DNA of 64,000 bases from Dyella choica (GTDB lineage: Bacteria; Pseudomonadota; Gammaproteobacteria; Xanthomonadales; Rhodanobacteraceae), in contig NZ_RYYV01000010.1 of assembly GCF_003977665.1 (NCBI RefSeq), positions 62,001 through 126,000 of the forward strand, read 5' to 3'. Made by a program: the position numbers and the translations under genes. Positions 11,406-18,729 of this stretch are shown one piece after another. Under the pieces are notes generated by a model. It ran no database searches and was not told the DNA's origin. It was given only the letters and a program-made list of their open reading frames with translations. Numbering within the stretch: the first letter of the stretch is position 1; each line of letters begins with the position of its first letter.

Positions 11406-12004
11406 TCCGTGTATTGCTGGCCGAAGACCAGGCCATGGTCAGAGGTGCGCTGTCGGCGCTGCTCAATCTTGAATCGGATATCGAAGTGCTGGGTTCGGTT
11501 GCCGATGGCGAATCCGCCTGGCGCGAACTGCAGCGATTGAAGCCGGACGTGCTGGTCACCGATATCGAAATGCCCGGCCTCACCGGCCTGGAACTGGCGC
11601 AACGCATTCATCGGCATGAGTTGCCGGTGAAATGCATCATCGTCACCACCTTCGCGCGCCCCGGATTTCTTCGGCGCGCCCTGGATGCGGGAGTTTCGGG
11701 CTATTTGTTGAAGGATGCACCGGCGGAAAATCTTGCCGAGGCCTTGCGCATCGTGCATCGCGGCGGTCGTTCGATCGATCCGCAGCTTGCGCTGGAGGCG
11801 TGGTCGGAGGCCGACCCCTTGAACGATCGCGAACGCCAGGTGTTGCGTCTTGCCGGCGAAGGACAGTCTGCCAGCGATATCGCTGCCAGACTTAATCTTT
11901 CACATGGTACCGTGCGCAATTATCTATCCGAAGCTATCGGCAAACTGGGAGCAGCCAATCGCATCGAGGCGTATCGCCTAGCGCGGCAGAAGGGATGGCT
12001 TTAA
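11402..12004 (+). CDS. LuxR/NarL-family response regulator (DesR-like)
   Basis: A 200-residue regulator with a receiver domain (acidic pocket AEDQ, phospho-acceptor Asp in VLVTDIEMPG, Lys in YLLKDAP) and a C-terminal LuxR helix-turn-helix (LNDRERQVLRLAGEGQSASD through NLSHGTVRNYLS). It starts at a GTG overlapping the kinase stop codon, so the two are translationally coupled. Expected target: the promoter of its own ABC operon near 8.4 kb. Confidence 0.94.
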   Translation: MIRVLLAEDQAMVRGALSALLNLESDIEVLGSVADGESAWRELQRLKPDVLVTDIEMPGLTGLELAQRIHRHELPVKCIIVTTFARPGFLRRALDAGVSGYLLKDAPAENLAEALRIVHRGGRSIDPQLALEAWSEADPLNDRERQVLRLAGEGQSASDIAARLNLSHGTVRNYLSEAIGKLGAANRIEAYRLARQKGWL

Positions 12005-12067
12005 TCCGCGGTAAGCGATTAATAAAATCGTCATCGCCCTTAGGAAATATTCCTAGCCGAAAATCAC

Positions 12068-12096
12068 TTGCATTGAAAATAAAGCTCACGTATTGT
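12068..12096 (+). promoter_or_regulatory. candidate sigma-70 promoter of the RNA-rich locus
   Basis: TTGCAT and TATTGT are separated by exactly 17 bases in an AT-rich stretch that follows the response-regulator gene. The predicted start near 12103 lies about 40 bases before the short leader reading frame. No sigma-54 motif, typical of rtcBA operons in other bacteria, was seen. Confidence 0.5.
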
Positions 12097-12140
12097 TCGC
12101 ATCCTTCGCCGCTTATGGCGAATTTATTCGAGGGTTAGTC

Positions 12141-12245
12141 ATGCTGCATCACGTCGCACAATTCGGTTTGCCGTCGCGGAAGATCCGCGATGCAAAACCG
12201 TGCGTGCGCGGCGGGCGGCATCTGCCCAAGAATTTTACTGAATGA
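12141..12245 (+). CDS. candidate 34-residue leader peptide
   Basis: A short frame beginning ATG CTG CAT CAC, with GAGGG about 6 bases upstream as a possible ribosome binding site. It ends at TGA 12243-12245, just before the first of three mutually exclusive hairpins. The peptide has adjacent His residues at positions 3-4 and is rich in Arg, Lys and His, but lacks the long codon run of classical amino-acid leaders. Its position is what one expects of a ribosome-controlled attenuator. There is no similarity evidence, so it may not be translated. Confidence 0.4.
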   Translation: MLHHVAQFGLPSRKIRDAKPCVRGGRHLPKNFTE

Positions 12246-12249
12246 CCGA

Positions 12250-12330
12250 CTCCGCCCGCGGAGATCGGTCACCCCGATCTCCCGAGGCAACGCGAACGCC
12301 CTCGGGTCGCTACCCGGGGGCGTTTTGTTT
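12250..12330 (+). promoter_or_regulatory. attenuator-like set of three mutually exclusive hairpins
   Basis: Hairpin A pairs GGAGATCGG (12260-12268) with CCGATCTCC (12274-12282). Hairpin B pairs CCCGAGG (12281-12287) with CCTCGGG (12300-12306). Hairpin C is a strong terminator. A overlaps B and B overlaps C, so forming A permits C (termination) and forming B prevents it. With the leader frame ending at 12245 this matches the logic of transcription attenuation. Confidence 0.6.
12295..12330 (+). terminator. strong intrinsic terminator (attenuator arm C)
   Basis: Thirteen base pairs (one G-U) form between 12295-12307 and 12312-12324 with the loop CGCT, followed by TTGTTTTC. It would stop transcription before the tRNA-like genes unless the alternative hairpin forms. 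Confidence 0.85.
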
Positions 12331-12401
12331 TCGGCGTTTGCAAGGGAAGTTCATGCGAAAAGCGAATGTGAATCCGGTCATCGGAAGAATTTTTCCGCCC
12401 T

Positions 12402-12480
12402 GAAGCACCCGGTGCGAGCACGCGCCGCGGCAAAGGGCGCGGCCGCAACAGGCGCATGTGCGCTGCACCTGGGTGCTTCG
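12402..12480 (+). ncRNA. long structured hairpin upstream of the tRNA-like genes
   Basis: GAAGCACCC (12402-12410) pairs with GGGTGCTTC near 12471-12479, extended inward by GGTGC with GCACC across a one-base bulge. Smaller GC-rich hairpins fill the interior. The 3' arm can instead pair with GGTGCAG near 12480-12486, so the element may be bistable. Further perfect hairpins follow (TTGCCGATGG with CCATCGGCAA, 12536-12559; AACACCCA with TGGGTGTT, 12601-12663). No protein-coding signal was seen in 12331-12670. Confidence 0.5.
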
Positions 12481-12670
12481 GTGCAGGTGGCGCGAGAAAG
12501 GGTTCCATGCATTCGGGCGCTTGCGCCCATACGAATTGCCGATGGCAAGCCATCGGCAATAAGCAGCATCCAAACGGCTGGATTCAGCGGTATGGGTTCA
12601 AACACCCATCCGGTGCGCGGAGGCTTTGCCTTGAGCGTATGCCGAAGCCCGTACGTGGGTGTTGCGAGAG

Positions 12671-12746
12671 TCGACGTTAGCTCAGAAGGTAGAGCAACGA
12701 CAGATGATGTCGTTGGCCGCCGGTTCGAATCCGGCACGTCGAGCCA
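12671..12746 (+). tRNA. tRNA-like gene 1 with abnormal anticodon loop
   Basis: A complete 76-base cloverleaf: perfect 7-bp acceptor stem (TCGACGT with ACGTCGA), canonical D-arm (GCTCAGAAGGTAGAGC), anticodon stem ACGAC/GTCGT, T-arm GCCGGTTCGAATCCGGC and encoded CCA. The anticodon loop reads AGATGAT, giving a nominal ATG (His) anticodon but with G instead of the near-universal U at position 33. The anticodon stem can extend to seven pairs. The molecule should fold and mature like a tRNA but looks unfit to decode. It abuts tRNA-like gene 2 and precedes slipin and rtcB. Confidence 0.75.
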
Positions 12747-12818
12747 CTGGATAGCTCAGTCGGGTAGAGCAGCGGATTTAAAGTCCGTGTGTCGTGGGTT
12801 CGACTCCCACTCCAATCA
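12745..12818 (+). tRNA. tRNA-like gene 2 with broken acceptor stem
   Basis: The D-arm (GCTCAGTCGGGTAGAGC), anticodon stem GCGGA/TCCGT and T-arm GTGGGTTCGACTCCCAC are canonical and lysine-tRNA-like. The 7-base loop TTTAAAG gives a nominal TAA (Leu) anticodon, yet the 5-base variable loop is not that of a leucine tRNA. The acceptor stem has only four contiguous pairs (TGGA/TCCA) with mismatches at two of the three outer positions. There is no encoded CCA, and the 5' end overlaps the CCA of tRNA-like gene 1. A GNRA hairpin AGGGCGAAAGCCCT follows directly. It is probably a tRNA mimic or decayed tRNA. Confidence 0.65.
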
Positions 12819-12837
12819 GGGCGAAAGCCCTACTACA

Positions 12838-13060
12838 GGAAACACCCCGTGCGTGGACTGATGAAATCACCAGGGTAGGCGACGAGTCAGTTTGTGCAGC
12901 GGGTACAGAACCGGATTTTCGTTCCCAAGCTCGGGCGGGTGACCGTGGAAATGCAGCGGATGCGGTACACCGTCCGATGCATGCAAACGATTGTCTCCCC
13001 TTGCGAGGCGCGAGTATCCCGCTCCGTATACGCAAAGGGGTGTTTCCACTTTTTATTTTA
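12838..13060 (+). ncRNA. structured RNA closed by a long-range helix
   Basis: GGAAACACCCC (12838-12848) is perfectly complementary to GGGGTGTTTCC (13037-13047). After a small internal loop TGCGT (12850-12854) pairs with ACGCA (13030-13034), giving about 16 pairs closing a 210-base domain. Inside are ACTGA/TCAGT (12857-12861 with 12886-12890) and CTTGCG/CGCGAG hairpins. A T-rich tail (CACTTTTTATTTT) follows. No conserved coding frame was recognised. It lies between the tRNA-like genes and the slipin gene. I do not recognise a known RNA family. Confidence 0.55.
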
Positions 13061-13121
13061 AGTCGGCACTGCGGATTTGTGCGTCGATTTTCCCGAATGG
13101 GAGGGCGAAGTGTGCCCGCGA

Positions 13122-13189
13122 TTATGGGGTTGGCCGTCACACATATTGGTTCGCCGGTGTGACGGATTATTCAGGCGGGCCCCATTGGG
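13122..13189 (+). promoter_or_regulatory. hairpin in the slipin 5' leader
   Basis: CCGTCACAC pairs with GTGTGACGG across a 14-base loop. An outer helix ATGGGG/CCCCAT with added G-U pairs encloses it. The structure ends about 12 bases before the AAGGAG ribosome binding site of the slipin gene and may modulate its translation or mark an RNA processing site. Confidence 0.45.
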
Positions 13190-13210
13190 AAACGAAAAAG
13201 GAGTCTTCCC

Positions 13211-14332
13211 ATGTTCTGGATCAAGCAAATCGTGATCGGCGACGGCGAGCGCGGTTTGCTGTACCGCAACCGTCGAGTCCAGGCCGTGCTGACGGCCGGC
13301 GCGTATCGCTACTTCGACCCGTTCGATCGCATTGCCATGGTCGTGCACAACGTCGCGCGCCCGGAATACAGCGGCGACGATGCCGAAGTGCTGATGGCTT
13401 GCACGGATAGTGAGCTTGCCAGGCACTTCCTGGTGGCGGACGTAGGTACCGACCAGGTCGGCCTGGTGCTGAAGAACGGCAAGCTTGAGGACGTGCTGGC
13501 GCCGGGTACGCGCAAGCTGTACTGGCATGCATTGGTGCCGATCGAAGTCCAGCTGGTATGGCTGTCCGAATCGCTGGCGATCGACGCCAACGTGGTGTCT
13601 CGCTTGCGTCAGCTCGGCGCGCTGTCCAAGGTGGCCGTGACGGTCGACGTGCCGGTGGAGTCCACCGGCCTGTTGTTCGTCGACGGCAAGCTGGTACGTG
13701 CGTTGACGCCGGGTGCTTATGCCTTCTGGAGTTTCCGCAAGAACGTCGCCGCTGAGGTAACCGACTTGCGCGTGCAGTCCATGGAGGTGTCCGGCCAGGA
13801 ACTGTTGACGCGTGACAAGGTGAGCTTGCGTGTGAATCTCGCCGCAAGCGTGCGTGTGGTCGATCCAGTCGCGGCACGTACGAAGGTTGCCAAGTATGGC
13901 GATTATCTGTACCGCGAGCTGCAGTATGGCCTGCGCAAGGCGGTCTCCGCCAAGACGCTGGACGAACTGCTCGGTGACAAGGCTTCGTTGGACTCCGACA
14001 TCTTCGCGTATGTGCACGGCCGCGTAAGCGAGCTGGGCCTGGATGTGCTCGGCGTGGGTGTGAAGGACGTGATCCTGCCGGGAGACATGAGGGAGATCCT
14101 CAACAGCGTGGTGCAGGCAGAAAAGGCGGCCCAGGCCAACGTGATCCGCCGTCGCGAGGAGGCGAACGCGACGCGCTCTCTACTCAATACGGCCAGGCTG
14201 ATCGAGGAGAGCCCGACGCTGATGCGCCTGAAGGAGCTGGAAGCCTTGGAAAAGGTCACCGAGAAGATCGACAAGCTCACCGTGTTCGGCGGCCTGGATG
14301 GCGTGCTGACGCAGCTCGTGAGCCTCAAGTAG
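13211..14332 (+). CDS. slipin / SPFH (band 7) family protein
   Basis: A 373-residue protein of the slipin type that accompanies rtcB in many bacteria. It has no obvious N-terminal membrane helix. The N-terminal 170 residues are an extension with two similar beta-rich segments (VGTDQVGLVLKNGKLEDVLAPG and VESTGLLFVDGKLVRALTPG). These are followed by the SPFH core (SGQELLTRDKVSLRVNLAAS, DVLGVGVKDVILPGDMREIL) and a C-terminal coiled coil (AEKAAQANVIRRREEANATR). SPFH proteins assemble into oligomeric scaffolds. Its role with RtcB is not established. AAGGAG lies just before the ATG, and rtcB follows after 54 bp. Confidence 0.88.
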   Translation: MFWIKQIVIGDGERGLLYRNRRVQAVLTAGAYRYFDPFDRIAMVVHNVARPEYSGDDAEVLMACTDSELARHFLVADVGTDQVGLVLKNGKLEDVLAPGTRKLYWHALVPIEVQLVWLSESLAIDANVVSRLRQLGALSKVAVTVDVPVESTGLLFVDGKLVRALTPGAYAFWSFRKNVAAEVTDLRVQSMEVSGQELLTRDKVSLRVNLAASVRVVDPVAARTKVAKYGDYLYRELQYGLRKAVSAKTLDELLGDKASLDSDIFAYVHGRVSELGLDVLGVGVKDVILPGDMREILNSVVQAEKAAQANVIRRREEANATRSLLNTARLIEESPTLMRLKELEALEKVTEKIDKLTVFGGLDGVLTQLVSLK

Positions 14333-14386
14333 TAAAATTCGGCATGGTGGATGGAGACGCCATGTCGACCCTTAGAGATAAAGGAT

Positions 14387-15610
14387 ATGGAAACGCAATC
14401 TCATTACGAACTGCTGCACGCCGAAGGCAGCGCCACCCCGATCAAGGGCTGGGTGCGCGGCGTACCGTTGGAAGAGCAGGCGCATCGCCAACTGCAGAAT
14501 ATTGCCGCGTTGCCGTTCGTCGGGCCGTGGGTGGCAGTGATGCCAGACGTGCATCTTGGCAAGGGCGCGACCGTGGGTTCGGTCGTGCCGACGCGCGGCG
14601 CGATCATCCCGGCCGCTGTGGGCGTGGACATCGGCTGTGGCATGGCCGCTGTGCGTACCACTCTGGGCGCGAAAGACCTGCCAGACAATCTGGCGCAACT
14701 GCGTTCGAGCATCGAGCGCGGCGTGCCGGTGGGCAACGGACGCGATGGAGATCATCGTCGTGTGCCGGGCAGCGTTGAAACGCGGCTGGGAATGTCGGGG
14801 CTGTTCGAGCGCCTTGAAGCCATCAAGGCCAAGCATCGTCGTATTCGCATCGACAAGCTCGACAAGCAGCTCGGTACGCTCGGCGGCGGCAATCACTTCA
14901 TCGGGATCTGTCTTGACGAGACGGATAGGGTGTGGGTCATGCTGCACTCCGGTTCACGCGGTACCGGCAACCTGATCGGAACCTACTTCATCGAACGCGC
15001 ACGCGAACAGCTGGCCTATCGTGTGCTTGGCTTCCATTTGCCGGACAAGGACCTGGCTTTCTTCATGGAAGGCGAGCCGCTGTTTGAAGATTACGTGGAA
15101 GCGGTCTCCTGGGCGCAGGACTACGCGCGGCACAATCGTGAGGCGATGATGCTGCGCGTACTGGATGAAATGCGCCATCGCCTGCCAAAGTTCCAGTTGG
15201 ACAAATTGGCCGTCAACTGCCATCACAACTACGTACAGCGCGAAACGCATGGTGGCGAATCGCTGCTGGTTACGCGCAAGGGCGCAGTGAGCGCCAGGGA
15301 AGGCGAGCTGGGCATCATTCCGGGCAGCATGGGTACGCGCAGCTACATCGTGCGGGGCAAGGGCAATCCGGAAAGCTTCCATAGCTGCAGCCATGGCGCG
15401 GGCCGAGTGATGAGCCGTACGGCGGCCCGCCAGAACATCACTTTGTCACAGCATCGTGCTGCGACAGCGCACGTGGAATGCCGCAAGGACGCGGGCGTGA
15501 TCGATGAGTCGCCGGCGGCGTACAAATCGATCGATGCCGTGATGGCCGCGCAGACGGACCTGGTGGACGTGGTGCATACCCTGCGTCAAGTGTTGTGCGT
15601 GAAGGGGTAA
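14387..15610 (+). CDS. rtcB: RNA-splicing ligase RtcB
   Basis: GTP- and manganese-dependent ligase joining RNA 2',3'-cyclic phosphate or 3'-phosphate ends to 5'-OH ends, an established activity in tRNA repair. The 407-residue protein has the metal- and guanylate-site segments MPDVHLGKGATVGSV, GVDIGCGMAA (metal Cys), HSGSRGTGN, NCHHNY and SCSHGAGRVMSR (the His that is guanylylated). The ATG at 14387 (METQSHYELL) aligns with the usual N-terminus; an in-frame ATG at 14351 would add 12 residues. No rtcA or rtcR is present. It is in tandem with slipin and downstream of the tRNA-like genes. Confidence 0.96.
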   Translation: METQSHYELLHAEGSATPIKGWVRGVPLEEQAHRQLQNIAALPFVGPWVAVMPDVHLGKGATVGSVVPTRGAIIPAAVGVDIGCGMAAVRTTLGAKDLPDNLAQLRSSIERGVPVGNGRDGDHRRVPGSVETRLGMSGLFERLEAIKAKHRRIRIDKLDKQLGTLGGGNHFIGICLDETDRVWVMLHSGSRGTGNLIGTYFIERAREQLAYRVLGFHLPDKDLAFFMEGEPLFEDYVEAVSWAQDYARHNREAMMLRVLDEMRHRLPKFQLDKLAVNCHHNYVQRETHGGESLLVTRKGAVSAREGELGIIPGSMGTRSYIVRGKGNPESFHSCSHGAGRVMSRTAARQNITLSQHRAATAHVECRKDAGVIDESPAAYKSIDAVMAAQTDLVDVVHTLRQVLCVKG

Positions 15611-15622
15611 CGGAAATGCCGC

Positions 15623-15695
15623 GTAAGCCGGGTTGCGAACCCAGCATTGCCATGCATGCGCGCCGCGCAATGCTGGGGTTATCATCCCAGCTTAC
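15623..15695. repeat. REP pair between rtcB and queA
   Basis: GTAAGCCGGGTTGCGAACCC and, inverted, GGGGTTATCATCCCAGCTTAC in outline, with a short GC-rich centre. It is a divergent member of the window's REP family. Confidence 0.75.
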
Positions 15696-15762
15696 GATTG
15701 CCCCTGGCTCGGGGAGCGTCCCATTTGCGCGATAATGGGCTACCCCAAGCCAGCGCCGCCCC

Positions 15763-16806
15763 GTGAAGAAAGCCGATTTCAACTTCGATCTCCCGCCCGA
15801 ACTGATCGCGCAGGCGCCGCTGCCCCAGCGCAGCGCGAGCCGGTTGCTAACGCTCAACGTGCCCACGCGCACCTGGCAGGACAGGATGTTCCGCGACCTG
15901 CCGTCGCTGCTGCGCAAGGGCGACCTGCTGGTGTTCAACGACACGCGCGTATTGCCGGCGCGTTTGTACGGACAGAAGCCGAGCGGCGGTGCGGTGGAGA
16001 TACTCATCGAGCGCGTCACCGGCGCTCACGAAGCCACCGTGCAGCTCGGGGTAAGCAAGAAGCCGCGCGAAGGCACCGTGATCATCCTGGCCGACGGCAG
16101 CCACGCCACGGTGCTGGGGCGCGACGAGAGCTTCTTCCGGCTGCGCTTCGAGTCGACCCAGCCGCTGGAGCGCCTGCTGTCGAAGCTGGGCGAGATGCCC
16201 TTGCCGCCGTACATCTCGCGGCACGCCGATGCCAGCGACCTGGAGCGTTACCAGACGGTCTACGCGCGCGAACCCGGAGCGGTAGCGGCACCCACGGCTG
16301 GCCTGCATTTCGACGAGGCCTTGCTGCAGCAATTGCGCGAGCTGGGCGTGAATTTCGGCTACGTAACTTTGCACGTGGGCGCGGGCACGTTCCAGCCGGT
16401 GCGCAGCGAGGATCTTGCCCAGCACAAGATGCATCGCGAATGGCTCAACGTCGGCGCCGGCCTGGTCGAGCAGATCCAGCGGACCCGGCGTGCCGGGGGG
16501 CGGGTCATCGCCGTCGGCACGACCGTGGTGCGCGCGCTGGAAAGCGCCACGGCGAAGGGGGAATTGCATCCTTTCGCAGGCGAAACGCAGATCTTCATCT
16601 TTCCCGGCTACCGCATCACCAGCATCGATGCGCTGATCACCAACTTCCACCTGCCGCAATCGACGTTGCTGATGCTGGTGTCCGCGCTGGCCGGGCGGGA
16701 GTTCATCCTCAATGCCTATCGGCATGCAGTGCAGGCGCGTTACCGGTTCTTCTCGTACGGGGATGCGATGCTGATACTCCCGCAGGGCTTGGACGGCGCC
16801 AGGTAG
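15763..16806 (+). CDS. queA: S-adenosylmethionine:tRNA ribosyltransferase-isomerase
   Basis: Transfers and rearranges the ribosyl group of SAM onto preQ1-modified tRNA to give epoxyqueuosine. The 347-residue protein begins at GTG ([20 protein letters not shown], the family N-terminus) and carries the conserved segments [49 protein letters not shown] and [17 protein letters not shown]. It precedes tgt in the standard queuosine order, with a large palindromic repeat between them. Confidence 0.97.
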   Translation: MKKADFNFDLPPELIAQAPLPQRSASRLLTLNVPTRTWQDRMFRDLPSLLRKGDLLVFNDTRVLPARLYGQKPSGGAVEILIERVTGAHEATVQLGVSKKPREGTVIILADGSHATVLGRDESFFRLRFESTQPLERLLSKLGEMPLPPYISRHADASDLERYQTVYAREPGAVAAPTAGLHFDEALLQQLRELGVNFGYVTLHVGAGTFQPVRSEDLAQHKMHREWLNVGAGLVEQIQRTRRAGGRVIAVGTTVVRALESATAKGELHPFAGETQIFIFPGYRITSIDALITNFHLPQSTLLMLVSALAGREFILNAYRHAVQARYRFFSYGDAMLILPQGLDGAR

Positions 16807-16815
16807 TTCATGGCC

Positions 16816-16948
16816 GTCATTCCCGCGCAAGCGGTGGCGCCTTTCAACAGCGAATGCTGGTCAATCAAAAATCGCCTTTTCTCATCCGAGCACCCTGGAT
16901 TGACCGTCATTCGCTGTTGAAAGGCGCCACCGCTTGCGCGGGAATGAC
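16816..16948. repeat. perfect 41-bp inverted repeat, MITE-like element
   Basis: Bases 16816-16856 (GTCATTCCCGCGCAAGCGGT...) and 16908-16948 are perfect reverse complements over 41 bases, separated by 51 bases. The GTCATTCC terminus is shared with the 116- and 119-bp elements at 5269 and 25468, but the interior differs. Transcription from queA to tgt would have to pass through this very stable hairpin. Confidence 0.85.
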
Positions 16949-16988
16949 AGCTGCGCCGTCACTGTTTTATCGCCAGACCGCCCTTTAA

Positions 16989-18161
<1,173 letters not shown>

Positions 18162-18320
18162 CGAAACCCTGCCGGTCCACTGTTGTCTGAGGCTCACGCG
18201 CCCCGGCCCGGCCGGCCTTTCCCGCCGTGCATAGCACCGGGGCGCATGGCATAATCCAACGTCTTTTATTGGGCTTGCGGCAAAAACTCCAGTCGCAGCC
18301 ACAACTTGCGGGATAAGCTG

Positions 18321-18650
18321 ATGAATTTTCCGACGACTTTCGTGCTGGCGCAGGCCGCGCCAGGGGCAGCCAATGGCGGCCTGTCCATGCTGATCATGAT
18401 GATCGCGCTGTTCGGCCTGATGTATTTCATGATGATTCGCCCGCAGATGAAGCGGCAGAAGGAACACCGCCAGATGATGTCGAGCCTGGCCAAGGGCGAC
18501 GAAGTGGTCACCAACGGCGGCATCGCCGGCCGCGTCGATGACGTGGGCGAGACCTTCATCACGGTGGAGATCGCGCCGAACGTGAAGGTCAAGCTGCAAA
18601 AGGGCTCGGTCCAGCAGGTGCTGCCCAAGGGCACGCTGAAGTCGTCCTGA
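18321..18650 (+). CDS. yajC: Sec translocon accessory protein YajC
   Basis: A small inner-membrane partner of SecDF. The 109-residue protein has one N-terminal membrane helix (GGLSMLIMMIALFGLMYFMM), the hallmark IRPQMKRQKEHRQMM, and a small beta-rich cytoplasmic domain (LAKGDEVVTNGGIAGRV). The ATG at 18321 gives the standard N-terminus. It lies between tgt and secD as in most gammaproteobacteria. Confidence 0.96.
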   Translation: MNFPTTFVLAQAAPGAANGGLSMLIMMIALFGLMYFMMIRPQMKRQKEHRQMMSSLAKGDEVVTNGGIAGRVDDVGETFITVEIAPNVKVKLQKGSVQQVLPKGTLKSS

Positions 18651-18729
18651 TCGGGCGGCCCGTTCCTTCTCCCTCAATCAATTCAAGCTACCCGCGGCAA
18701 TGCTGCCGCGGTTCATTCGGATGCAAGGC

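Noticed and set aside
12190-12861. Open frame of about 220 codons over the tRNA-like genes
   Set aside because: It runs through the terminator, both tRNA-like genes and the hairpins; the translation is motif-free and has no ribosome binding site, so the region is better explained as RNA genes.
12857-12895. CTGATGA resembling the hammerhead ribozyme core
   Set aside because: The matching GAAAC strand and the helix II arrangement of a hammerhead are not found; only a 5-bp helix is present.
12068-13210. Sigma-54 promoter for the rtcB locus as in enterobacterial rtcBA
   Set aside because: No GG-N10-GC element of acceptable quality was found upstream, and no rtcR is present in the window.
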